Shown: positions 1-6,182, counted from the stretch's first letter. The stretch: DNA of 7,342 nt from DAIRFP01 sp036794995 (GCA_036794995.1 DAIRFP010000244.1:1-7342); one strand, 5' to 3'. The notes: generated by a model from the letters alone, not told the origin. Made by a program: numbers and translations.

Positions 1-140
1 TGAAGGGAGCCAAGCCTGCCGATCTGCCGGTCGAGCAGCCGACGAAGTTCGAGCTGGTGATCAATCTCAAGACAGCCAAGCAGATCGGCCTGACCATTCC
101 GCAGTCCTTGCTGTACCGGGCGGACAAGGTGATTCGATGA
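1..140 (+). CDS. C-terminal end of an ABC-type solute-binding protein (PF04392, ABC_sub_bind), partial
   Basis: Only the last 45 codons are inside the window, read from base 3 to the TGA at 138-140; the gene begins upstream. The tail contains FELVINLKTAKQIGLTIPQS followed by LLYRADKVIR. An INLKTAKxLGLTxPxSLLxRADxVI ending is a hallmark of the PF04392 periplasmic binding proteins, which are exported and deliver a small ligand to an ABC permease. The ligand of this member is unknown. A stump that looks like the start of a second gene of the same family follows 53 bases downstream, suggesting a former tandem pair. Recognition is from memory of the family signature. Confidence 0.85.
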   Translation, partial: KGAKPADLPVEQPTKFELVINLKTAKQIGLTIPQSLLYRADKVIR

Positions 141-144
141 CGGA

Positions 145-172
145 GGTCAGTGTTCAGAGGTCAGGTGTCAGC
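145..172. repeat. Four-unit degenerate heptamer repeat (GGTCAGN type)
   Basis: Directly after the stop of the first gene the sequence reads GGTCAGT, GTTCAGA, GGTCAGG, TGTCAGC: four 7-base units in register. It is not coding in a convincing way. Its unit differs from the heptamers found later in the window, but the period is the same. Confidence 0.6.
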
Positions 173-193
173 ACGAGCGAAGGAGAGCTGCGA

Positions 194-277
194 ATGAGTA
201 AGAGAATCTTTTGCTTCGCTCTTTGTGCCATGCTCCTTCCGCTTTGCTTTCCCGCCGAGGCGCAGCAGCCGAAATGA
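194..277 (+). pseudogene. Signal-peptide stump of a second PF04392-type solute-binding protein
   Basis: An ATG at 194, preceded by the purine-rich GGAGAG at 182-187, opens a 27-residue reading frame, MSKRIFCFALCAM, then LLPLCFPAEAQQPK, ending at TGA 275-277. It has a basic start, a hydrophobic core and an AEA cleavage site followed by QQPK. Many PF04392 proteins begin with such a leader ending in AQQPKK followed by a RIGYL-like strand. Here the frame stops right after QQPK. A little downstream, AAAAAGATCGCCATCTTC would read KKIAIF, which resembles the missing continuation, before the sequence runs into a heptamer repeat. I read this as a gene deleted or replaced just after its signal sequence. 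A functional leader peptide is possible but less likely. Confidence 0.6.
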
Positions 278-298
278 AGATAGCGGAAAAAGATCGCC

Positions 299-326
299 AT
301 CTTCCATCCTCAATCTTCAATCCTCA
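299..326. repeat. Four-unit heptamer repeat (ATCYTCA type)
   Basis: Units ATCTTCC, ATCCTCA, ATCTTCA and ATCCTCA sit end to end in perfect 7-base register, ending 10 bases before the Shine-Dalgarno of the next gene. The repeat abuts the decayed stump at 194-277 and may mark the deletion boundary. It therefore forms most of the 5' leader of the downstream gene. Confidence 0.7.
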
Positions 327-346
327 ATGATTGCTTAGGAGGTAAT

Positions 347-2014
347 ATGGCTCTCATGACTGGCTCGCGCTTTTTTGCCGAGGCGATGCAGGTCTATGGC
401 GTAACCCATGTCTTTTTTGTCCCGACGATGCTGCTGCCGGCATTGGCGGAGATGGAAGATATGAATATCCGCCGCGTGACGACCCACGGCGAGAAGGCGG
501 CGGCCTATATGGCCGATGGCTATGCGCGCGCCTCGCATAGACCGGGGATTTGCATGGCGCAAACGATCGGCGCTGCCAACCTCGCCGCCGGACTAAGAGA
601 TGCTTACATGGCGTGTTCTCCGGTGATCGCGATTACCGGCGGCCAGCAGCCGGAGACGAAGTACCGGCATGTCTATCAAGAGATCGATGATTTTCCCCTG
701 TTCAATGTCGTGACAAAGTTCAATGCGCAGGTGGACAAGGTGACGCGGTTACCTGATCTTCTGCGCCAGGCTTTTCGAGCAGCCACCAGCGGCGCTCCCG
801 GTCCCGTGCATCTGGAGATGCGGGGAAGTCACGGGCATGTGGTGGAAGAGGAGGGGGAGCTGGAGCTGATCGTGGAAGAGCCATTCAAGCGCTACCCGGC
901 GTTCAGGCCGGAGCCGGAGCCGGAAAAGATTCGCGAGGCGATCAAAGCTCTAACTCAAGCGGAGCGACCTATCATCGTCGCCGGTGGCGGCGTCACGGCG
1001 TCGCAAGCACAAGAGGAAGTCGTGCGAGTGGCTGAGCTGCTATCGATACCCGTAGCCACCTCGCTTAACGGCAAGGAAACAATTGCCGATAACCACCCGC
1101 TTGCTGCCGGCGTTGTGGGGACCTATTCACGATGGTGCGCCAATCGGGCGGTGGCCGAGGCTGACCTGGTTTTTTTCATCGGCAGTCACACCGGCAGCCA
1201 GGTGACCAACAATTGGAAGGTTCCTCCGATCGGGACCGCCGTCATACAGTTGGATATCGAAGCACAGGAGCTAGGGAAAAATTATCCCAACGTCGTCAGC
1301 CTGATGGGAGACGCCAAAGTAACATTGCGGAAGTTTATCGAAGCGCCTGGGCCTGCGAAACCCAGAGAGGAATGGCTCAACCGCGTGCAGGGTTACGTTA
1401 GGGAGTGGCGTTCGGAAGTGGCGGCGCAGCGCAATTCGGACGCGGTGCCCATGAGACCGGAACGGATCTGCAAGGAGATCACCGAATTTTTGCCTGACGA
1501 TGCCGTGGTCGTGTCGGATACAGGCCACTCCGGCATCTGGACCGGAACCATGATCGAGCTCAACAAACCAGGGCAAAGATTCATTCGCTGTGCCGGCTCC
1601 CTCGGCTGGGCTTTTCCGGCGTCTCTGGGAGTAAAGTGCGCGCTGCCGGATAAGCCGGTTTTGTGCTTCACCGGCGACGGCGGCTTCTATTATCACCTGG
1701 CGGAGCTGGAGACCGCTGTCCGTTTCGGCATCAACGCGGTAATCATCGTGAATGACAACCGCTCGCTCAACCAGGAGACCAGATTGTTCGACGCGGCATA
1801 CGGCGGACAGCAGCGCGGCAGAGCCCATGAAATGTGGGTCTTCGAGGACATTAACCTGGCAAAAGTCGCGGAAGCGATGGGTTGCTTCGCCATTCGAGTC
1901 GAGCGGCCGAGCGAGTTAAGAGGCGCGCTGGAGCGGGCTTTCGCTGCAAATAGACCGGCGGTCCTCGATGTCGTGAGCGACATCAAAGCGCTGGCGGCGC
2001 GTCCGTGGGGCTAG
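347..2014 (+). CDS. Thiamine-diphosphate-dependent enzyme, acetolactate synthase/benzoylformate decarboxylase superfamily
   Basis: A complete 555-residue protein with the three-domain layout of ThDP decarboxylases and synthases. The N-terminal pyrimidine-binding domain (about residues 3-170) carries the catalytic glutamate E49 in THGEKAAAYMADGYARAS and the QTIGAANLAAG loop. The middle domain (about 190-335) contains IIVAGGGV. The C-terminal pyrophosphate-binding domain holds G443-D444-G445 and N471, the spacing of 27 between metal ligands expected for the ThDP/magnesium motif. Length matches the family (about 550-600). The start is fixed by AGGAGG at 337-342, four bases before ATG. It should be cytoplasmic and act on a 2-oxo acid, either decarboxylating it or transferring the acyl group. 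Because it lies among decarboxylase-like genes and solute-binding genes, not ilvN or ilvC, a catabolic role is more likely than branched-chain amino acid synthesis. The exact substrate is not readable. Confidence 0.88.
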   Translation: MALMTGSRFFAEAMQVYGVTHVFFVPTMLLPALAEMEDMNIRRVTTHGEKAAAYMADGYARASHRPGICMAQTIGAANLAAGLRDAYMACSPVIAITGGQQPETKYRHVYQEIDDFPLFNVVTKFNAQVDKVTRLPDLLRQAFRAATSGAPGPVHLEMRGSHGHVVEEEGELELIVEEPFKRYPAFRPEPEPEKIREAIKALTQAERPIIVAGGGVTASQAQEEVVRVAELLSIPVATSLNGKETIADNHPLAAGVVGTYSRWCANRAVAEADLVFFIGSHTGSQVTNNWKVPPIGTAVIQLDIEAQELGKNYPNVVSLMGDAKVTLRKFIEAPGPAKPREEWLNRVQGYVREWRSEVAAQRNSDAVPMRPERICKEITEFLPDDAVVVSDTGHSGIWTGTMIELNKPGQRFIRCAGSLGWAFPASLGVKCALPDKPVLCFTGDGGFYYHLAELETAVRFGINAVIIVNDNRSLNQETRLFDAAYGGQQRGRAHEMWVFEDINLAKVAEAMGCFAIRVERPSELRGALERAFAANRPAVLDVVSDIKALAARPWG

Positions 2015-2061
2015 GTGTGACGGAATTGAGATCACTCGCGCGAAGATGCCAAGCCAACTCC

Positions 2062-2233
2062 AATCAAAATCCAAAATCCGAATATCGAAATCCGAAACAA
2101 ACTCGAAGACAAATAGAAATCAAACTCGGAAAACCCAAAACACCAAATCCGAATCAAGAATGTTTTGAATTTTGTGTTTCAATCATTTGAATTTGTTTCG
2201 AATTTCGGATTTCGTGCTTAGAAATTTTGGTCT
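2062..2233. repeat. Large heptad-periodic inverted repeat filling the intergenic gap
   Basis: This AT-rich block takes up most of the 324 bases between two genes. The left half keeps a 7-base register for many units (AATCAAA, ATCCAAA, ATCCGAA, TATCGAA, ATCCGAA and so on); the right half is T-rich (TTTGAAT, TTTGTGT, ATTTGAA, TTTGTTT, CGAATTT, CGGATTT). The halves are imperfectly inverted: CGAAATCCGAAA at 2086-2097 is the exact reverse complement of 2203-2214, and CGAAACAAA at 2093-2101 matches 2192-2200. The transcript could fold into a long imperfect hairpin and might end or protect the upstream mRNA. Similar elements are familiar from metagenomic genomes, but their function is not established to my knowledge. 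A 61-codon frame reading through it is an artefact of the repeat. Confidence 0.75.
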
Positions 2234-2242
2234 TGGCGGCCT

Positions 2243-2259
2243 TCGCGCTCTTTGCGCGA
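2243..2259. other. Short perfect inverted repeat in the leader of the ACMSD-like gene
   Basis: TCGCGC (2243-2248) and GCGCGA (2254-2259) flank a TCTTT loop, giving a 6-bp GC-rich stem 80 bases before the next start codon. There is no U-tract after it, so a classic intrinsic terminator is not supported. It may be part of another intergenic repeat or a small leader hairpin. Confidence 0.35.
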
Positions 2260-2322
2260 GACACATTCATATCGGATCTTCCCTTCATTCCGAAACTTCA
2301 GATATCTTTGGTTAGGTTTCTT

Positions 2323-2328
2323 AGGAGG
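2323..2328 (+). promoter_or_regulatory. Shine-Dalgarno site that decides the start of the ACMSD-like gene
   Basis: AGGAGG lies ten bases before the ATG at 2339, within a longer AGGAGGAGAGG purine run. An in-frame ATG at 2252 would add 29 residues encoded by repeat-like leader DNA, has no comparable site, and would push the metal-binding DIHSH away from the N-terminus, where the family has it. Confidence 0.7.
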
Positions 2329-2338
2329 AGAGGTTCAA

Positions 2339-3331
2339 ATGCGAGTTGACATCCACAGTCACACCGCGCCGGCGAAATATGTCGAAGCGATCAGGCGTGA
2401 TCCCAAAGCTATGGGTTGCCGCATCGAGAAAGACGACCAGGGACGGGAGGCGATCGTACAGGAGACCGGGCGATCGACGCGGTTGCGCCCCAACTTGATC
2501 GATCCGGAGCTGCGCTTAGGTGAAGTGGCCGCGGAAGAAATCGACGTCATCGTCGAATCGTTGCTGCCGCCGCTCCTCCCGCTTTGGGCCCCGACTGCGG
2601 TCGGGGTGCGGGTCTGCCAGGTCGTCAATGACGCCATCGCGGAAGACGCCGCGCGTTTTCCGGGACGCATGGTAGGCATGGGCATCCTGCCACTGCAGGA
2701 CGTTGGCGAAGCGATCCGGGAGATGGACCGGATCGTGAAGCAGCATCGGATGCCCTCCGTGCTGGTGCCTGCGAGTGTCGGCGGCAAAAACTTCGACGAG
2801 CCGGAGTTTTTCCCGTTCTTCGAGCGCGCCCAGGAGCTTGGGGTGCTGATCTTTATCCACCCGCATGAAGTGGCCGCAGCCGACCGGTTGAAGCGCTATG
2901 CTCTGACTAACCTCATCGGCAATCCGTTGGAAACCACCATCGCCCAGGCGAGCCTGATCTTCGGCGGCGTGCTCGAGCGGCTGCCCCAATTAAAAATCTG
3001 CTGCGCCCACGCGGGCGGCTATTCGCCGTGGATTCGCGGCCGCTGGCGCCACGGTCATGGGAGCCGGCATGAAGCCAGAGAGGTAATAACGCGCCCGATT
3101 TACGAGTATCTCAGCCGCTTCTACTTCGACACCTGTATCTTCGATCCGGACTCGCTTGCCTTTCTGATTCGCACCATGGGCAGCGATCACGTGCTGCTGG
3201 GCACCGACTATCCCACGCCGATGATCGACGCCGGTCAGGTTGCCGTCATCAATCAAATTGACGGCCTGTCGGTCCAGGATAAAGAGAAAGTTCTCGGCGG
3301 CAACGCTGCCGCGCTATTGGGCTTGCAGTGA
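2339..3331 (+). CDS. ACMSD-like amidohydrolase_2 family decarboxylase/hydrolase
   Basis: A 330-residue protein of the amidohydrolase_2 family (PF04909), close in motif order to 2-amino-3-carboxymuconate-6-semialdehyde decarboxylase. It keeps the full TIM-barrel metal and catalytic set: H6 and H8 in DIHSH, H174 in IFIHP, H224 in CCAHAGG and D290 in GTDYP, matching ACMSD H9, H11, H177, H228 and D294 in order and spacing as I recall them. Further shared blocks are RPNLIDPELR (R50 aligns with an ACMSD substrate-carboxylate arginine), PLETTIAQASLIFGGVLERL and the C-terminal GNAAALLGL. Length is also typical. The expected chemistry is metal-dependent, non-oxidative decarboxylation of an unsaturated or aromatic acid, or C-C hydrolysis; the true substrate is unknown. 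It is cytoplasmic, with no signal peptide. It is separated from the ThDP gene by a repeat block, so it may have its own promoter. Confidence 0.85.
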   Translation: MRVDIHSHTAPAKYVEAIRRDPKAMGCRIEKDDQGREAIVQETGRSTRLRPNLIDPELRLGEVAAEEIDVIVESLLPPLLPLWAPTAVGVRVCQVVNDAIAEDAARFPGRMVGMGILPLQDVGEAIREMDRIVKQHRMPSVLVPASVGGKNFDEPEFFPFFERAQELGVLIFIHPHEVAAADRLKRYALTNLIGNPLETTIAQASLIFGGVLERLPQLKICCAHAGGYSPWIRGRWRHGHGSRHEAREVITRPIYEYLSRFYFDTCIFDPDSLAFLIRTMGSDHVLLGTDYPTPMIDAGQVAVINQIDGLSVQDKEKVLGGNAAALLGLQ

Positions 3332-3356
3332 ATTCGGATTATTCAATCGGCTAAAG

Positions 3357-3432
3357 AGTTCAAGGTTCAATGTTCCAGGTTCAACGTTTCAGCTCATTTC
3401 AGATCTTGAACATTCAACTTTGAACCTTGAAC
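3357..3432. repeat. 76-base inverted heptamer element, copy 1
   Basis: The left arm is AGTTCAA, GGTTCAA, TGTTCCA, GGTTCAA (3357-3384). A 20-base spacer follows, then the right arm CTTGAAC, ATTCAAC, TTTGAAC, CTTGAAC (3405-3432). The arms are mutually inverted and could form a 28-bp imperfect stem; the outermost 13 bases pair perfectly. It begins 25 bases after the stop of the ACMSD-like gene and is preceded by CGGCTAA at 3348-3354. A 27-base stretch (3365-3391) is identical to the reverse complement of 6148-6174 in the second copy. Confidence 0.85.
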
Positions 3433-3469
3433 CTGGGGGAGCAGAGTCGCGATGCAGCGGAAAGCCGAA

Positions 3470-3508
3470 CAGTCTGATATAAGACTGGCAATGACCTGTC
3501 ACGGACAG
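3470..3508. other. Pair of small palindromes upstream of the deleted solute-binding gene
   Basis: CAGTCT-GATATA-AGACTG (3470-3487) and CTGTC-ACG-GACAG (3496-3508) are two perfect short inverted repeats in the leader of the gene remnant at 3539. They could be operator half-sites or leader hairpins from when the gene was whole. No convincing -35/-10 pair accompanies them, and chance occurrence is possible. Confidence 0.25.
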
Positions 3509-3538
3509 CAAGAATAGATGACAAACAGGGAGAGCTAA

Positions 3539-3996
3539 ATGATTAATGCAAAGAACTGGGCGTTGGCAATCTTTTTCGTGGCGCTGGCATGAATATCCTG
3601 GCGGACCTGCCGAAGCTCGGCCTGGTTTACCAGCACACCAGCGCGGCGACGACGCGGAAATATATTCGCGAGCATCCGGACATCGTCAGGCGTTATGTCA
3701 AGTCTCAGGTGGAAGCGGTGCATCGCATATACACCGATAAGGAAGCTACTTTGAAAGCCCTGGCGAAATATATCGGCCGCAGCATCGACTGCGACGTTTT
3801 GGAAAAGACCCGGGAGAATCTGCTCAACGAAGCGGTTTTGCCGAGGAAGCAGTACCCGTCGCTCGAAGGCATCAAGACGATCCTGACCACGGAAGTCAAA
3901 GGCAAGCCCGCTAAGCCCGAAGACTTCGCCGATTCGAGCTTCGTCAAGGAGCTGGATCAAAGCGGTTACATCGATGCGCTCTACAAAAAACGCTGA
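3539..3996 (+). pseudogene. Internally deleted NMT1/SsuA-type ABC solute-binding protein: signal peptide plus C-terminal lobe
   Basis: After GGGAG (3528-3532) an ATG at 3539 starts a leader MINAKNWALAIFFVALA, a clear signal-peptide beginning, which stops at TGA 3590-3592. Overlapping it as ATGA, an ATG at 3589 opens a 135-residue frame ending at 3996. This frame contains NILADLPKLGLVYQHTSAAT, a helix-rich lobe, and the family ending DSSFVKELDQSGYIDALYKK. It aligns with residues from about 203 to the end of the intact binding protein at 5081, sharing ATTR, the helical lobe and the SGY/F...L(Y/W) tail. About 185 residues (roughly 550 bases) carrying lobe 1 and much of the ligand cleft are missing, and the join is out of frame. 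The product cannot be a normal binding protein. The next gene starts 19 bases downstream, so the remnant's expression signals may drive the downstream operon. Confidence 0.75.
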
Positions 3997-4015
3997 TGAT
4001 GGAAGGCAGGGAGCT

Positions 4016-5059
4016 ATGATCAATTGTCCGGTAATCGACGCCGATGGACACGTGCTCGAGAAGGAACGTTATATCCGCAAATATCTTGAATCGCCTTGGG
4101 ATAAGCGCTCAACCCCGTTGCGCACCCGCGATCAGCCCTGGGATGCCAACCTCTTCGACAGTTTCGAAATGGCGGTGCGATGGGAAGATCTCAGTCCCAG
4201 CGAGCAGATTCAAGAGTGGCACGCGGTCATGGACCGAGAAAACATGGAAGCGGCGATTTGCTTTCCCACCGGCTCGGGAAATGTTTCGAAAATACAGGAC
4301 TTGCCGTTTCAGATCGCGGTGGCAAAGGCGTGCAATCGCCATTTCGCAAAAGAGTTCAACGCTTTGTCCAACCGGGTGAGCTGCGTCGGCGTGTTGCCCC
4401 TGCGTTGTCCCGAGGCTGCCGCCGAAGAATTGCGGCGCGGCGTCACGGAGCTGGGCTTGAAAGGTTTTGAAATCCTGCCCATGGGTTTGCCGGTGGCACT
4501 CGGCAGTAATTTCTATGATCCGGTGTATGCCGAAGCCGAACGACTGGGAGCGGTGCTGGGGATCCACGGTTCCCGCAGTAACTCCCACGAAATCGGCGCC
4601 TCGGGTCTGGCGACCTTTGCGGAGGTTCATGCCTATGCCTTCACGGCTGGACTGTTATTGCAATTTACCAGCGTGGTCTGCCAGGGCGTGCCCGTCCGTT
4701 TTCCCAAGCTCAAGCTGGCGTTCCTGGAGATCGGCGCGACCTGGCTGCCTTACTACCTGGATCGACTCGACGAGCACTGGGAAAAACGCGCCCAACACGA
4801 AATGCCCTTGCTGAAGAAAAAACCCAGCGACCTGGTGCGGGGAGCGAAAATGTATTTTAGCTTGGAATCCGGCGAGACCCTGTTGCCGGAAGCGGTAAAA
4901 TATCTCGGTGCCGAGCATTTCCTTTATGCGTCGGACATCCCGCATTGGGACAATGAGTTCCCGGGCAATCTGCACAAGTTGCGCAATCACCCGGCATTGT
5001 CCGACGGCGACAAAGAGAAGATCCTGTACAAAAATGCCAAGGAATTATTTGCTCTGTAA
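4016..5059 (+). CDS. Amidohydrolase_2 family protein with a D-x-H first metal motif
   Basis: A 347-residue metal-dependent hydrolase of the amidohydrolase_2 family. It opens with VIDADGHVLE, so the first metal motif is D10-x-H12 in place of H-x-H. Other family landmarks are H184 (LGIHGSRSNS), E238 in FLEIGATWLPYYLDRLD where ACMSD-type members have the catalytic AHxGG histidine, and D307 in ASDIPHWD. The C-terminal GDKEKILYKNAKELFAL is the usual final helix. Variants with DADxH and ASDxPHWD form a well-populated subgroup of PF04909, often found beside solute-binding proteins; their reactions are mostly unproven. ATG 4016, just after AGGGAG (4008-4013), is preferred; an in-frame ATG at 3974 would overlap the upstream remnant and precede the VIDADGH start by a non-conserved stretch. 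The next gene follows after 21 bases, so the two are probably co-transcribed. It should be cytoplasmic. Confidence 0.82.
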   Translation: MINCPVIDADGHVLEKERYIRKYLESPWDKRSTPLRTRDQPWDANLFDSFEMAVRWEDLSPSEQIQEWHAVMDRENMEAAICFPTGSGNVSKIQDLPFQIAVAKACNRHFAKEFNALSNRVSCVGVLPLRCPEAAAEELRRGVTELGLKGFEILPMGLPVALGSNFYDPVYAEAERLGAVLGIHGSRSNSHEIGASGLATFAEVHAYAFTAGLLLQFTSVVCQGVPVRFPKLKLAFLEIGATWLPYYLDRLDEHWEKRAQHEMPLLKKKPSDLVRGAKMYFSLESGETLLPEAVKYLGAEHFLYASDIPHWDNEFPGNLHKLRNHPALSDGDKEKILYKNAKELFAL

Positions 5060-5070
5060 TCGAACGCATT

Positions 5071-5076
5071 GGGAGG
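5071..5076 (+). promoter_or_regulatory. Shine-Dalgarno site choosing the GTG start of the solute-binding protein
   Basis: GGGAGG sits four bases before GTG 5081. The in-frame TTG at 5069 would lie upstream of, and abut, this site; it has no ribosome-binding site of its own. The GTG gives a compact signal peptide starting MSRLRLL. Confidence 0.65.
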
Positions 5077-5080
5077 CTTT

Positions 5081-6100
5081 GTGTCACGTTTGAGGCTGCT
5101 AAATTTATTGTTGCGCTATTTTCTTCAGGGTTTACTCGTGGCCGGTTTGCTAACTCCTGCGCCTATCGCTGCCGCCGACAAGCTGGTGGCGCTCTATTCA
5201 GCCCACGCCGTGCCCTACGCCATGCCGTGGATTGCCGAGGAGATCGGGGCTTTCAGGAAATACGACCTGGACTTCGATTTTGTCTATATACCCTCTTCTT
5301 CCACGGCGACCGCGGCGCTGCTCGGGGGCAACGTCGAGGTCGGCCTGCTCGGCGGCATCGGGGTGGTGAACGCCGTGGTTAATGGCTCCACCGATCTGGT
5401 GTTGATCGGCAGCATCAAGAACTACATGACCCAGAGCATATTGGCCAAGCCGGGAATCACCAAGCTGCAGGATCTCAAAGGCAAGAAAATCGGCGTCACC
5501 AGGATCGGCAGCAATACCCATTATTTCAGCGTGCAAGCCTTCCGCCGGGCGGGGATGAATCCGGACAAAGATATCATCTTTATGCAGACCGGCGGAGACG
5601 CGCAAACCCTGAGCGCGCTGTTCACCGGCAACATCGATGCCGCGTCGCTGCTGCCTCCCGCAGACGCGCGCGCTATCGCTCAAGGCTTTCGCTATGTTAT
5701 CTATGGCCCGGATCAGGCTATCCCCTACGCTGCTGCGACGATTACGACGCGCCGTTCGCTGTTAGAGCGAAGACCCCAGGTCATCGGGAAATTCATGCGC
5801 GCCATGGCCGAAGCTTCGAAGTCGATGCATCACGATAAAGAGCTGGTTTTGCGAGTCATGCAAAAGCAGTTGCGGATCAAGGAAAGATCTATTTTGGAAC
5901 CCGGCTACGTGACTGAGATTAAGGTCATGGAACCCAAGCTGGAGTTCGCGCCTCAGGCGCTGCAATCCATGATCGACGAAGTGGCGAAGATCACCCCCCG
6001 CGCCCAGGAGATTAAGCCCCAGGACCTGATCGATCGACGCTATTTGGCCGAGATGGAAAGCAGCGGGTTTTTTAACCAACTATGGGCGGACAAGCGCTAG
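5081..6100 (+). CDS. NMT1/SsuA-type ABC solute-binding protein, exported
   Basis: A 339-residue periplasmic binding protein of the NMT1/THI5-like type 2 fold (PF09084/PF13379 group; relatives bind sulfonates, nitrate, pyrimidine precursors or aromatic acids). A Sec signal peptide is evident: basic MSRLRLL, a hydrophobic core to about residue 28, and an AAA|DK cleavage near residue 32. Lobe 1 has AVPYAMPWIAEEIGAFRKYD, the amphipathic helix that follows the first strand in this fold, then LLGGIGVVNAVVNG. KLQDLKGKKIGV (128-139) is the family hinge motif. The helical C-terminus ends in SGFFNQLWADKR. It starts 21 bases after the amidohydrolase, so both probably share a transcript and the ligand may feed that enzyme. 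No permease or ATPase is present here; these proteins are often orphan in such genomes. The ligand cannot be predicted. Confidence 0.85.
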   Translation: MSRLRLLNLLLRYFLQGLLVAGLLTPAPIAAADKLVALYSAHAVPYAMPWIAEEIGAFRKYDLDFDFVYIPSSSTATAALLGGNVEVGLLGGIGVVNAVVNGSTDLVLIGSIKNYMTQSILAKPGITKLQDLKGKKIGVTRIGSNTHYFSVQAFRRAGMNPDKDIIFMQTGGDAQTLSALFTGNIDAASLLPPADARAIAQGFRYVIYGPDQAIPYAAATITTRRSLLERRPQVIGKFMRAMAEASKSMHHDKELVLRVMQKQLRIKERSILEPGYVTEIKVMEPKLEFAPQALQSMIDEVAKITPRAQEIKPQDLIDRRYLAEMESSGFFNQLWADKR

Positions 6101-6107
6101 CGGCTAA

Positions 6108-6182
6108 AGTTCAAGGTTCAAAGTTCAATGTTCAAGGTCCGAAGAGATGAAACGTTGAACCTGGAACATTGAACTTTGAACC
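6108..6182. repeat. 75-base inverted heptamer element, copy 2, between convergent genes
   Basis: Four NGTTCAA units (6108-6135) face four inverted TTGAACN-type units (6155-6182) across a 19-base spacer. Bases 6115-6133 and 6164-6182 are perfect 19-bp reverse complements. It begins eight bases after the stop of the solute-binding gene and ends 11 bases before the stop of the convergent minus-strand gene, so it is placed to act as a bidirectional transcription barrier, though it lacks a flanking U-tract. CGGCTAA (6101-6107) precedes it, as it does copy 1. Confidence 0.88.

Noticed and set aside
1271..1828. Long minus-strand frame inside the ThDP gene
   Set aside because: Shadow of a GC-rich gene; no recognisable domain, and the plus-strand protein shows strong family motifs throughout.
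2005..2190. A 61-codon plus-strand frame after the ThDP gene
   Set aside because: It is low-complexity, asparagine/lysine-rich translation of the heptad repeat and begins inside the end of the upstream gene.
2252..2338. N-terminal extension of the ACMSD-like gene from ATG 2252
   Set aside because: No ribosome-binding site; the added residues come from repeat-like leader DNA, while AGGAGG supports ATG 2339 and puts the metal motif at residues 6-8.
3357..3432. CRISPR-like repeats
   Set aside because: Units are 7 bases, degenerate, contiguous and inverted about a centre; there are no unique spacers and no cas genes.
3974..4015. N-terminal extension of the second amidohydrolase from ATG 3974
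   Set aside because: It overlaps the end of the upstream remnant and adds 14 unconserved residues; AGGGAG supports ATG 4016.
3535..4023. 162-codon minus-strand frame over the deleted solute-binding gene
   Set aside because: The plus frame carries clear NMT1-type C-terminal motifs; the antisense translation shows none and covers the start of the next gene.
4109..4630. Minus-strand frame inside the second amidohydrolase
   Set aside because: Antisense shadow; the plus strand has intact motifs across the interval.
5069..5080. TTG start for the exported solute-binding protein
   Set aside because: It precedes the Shine-Dalgarno GGGAGG, which is correctly spaced for GTG 5081.
5198..5683. Minus-strand frame inside the exported binding protein
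   Set aside because: Antisense shadow with no start signal or domain.
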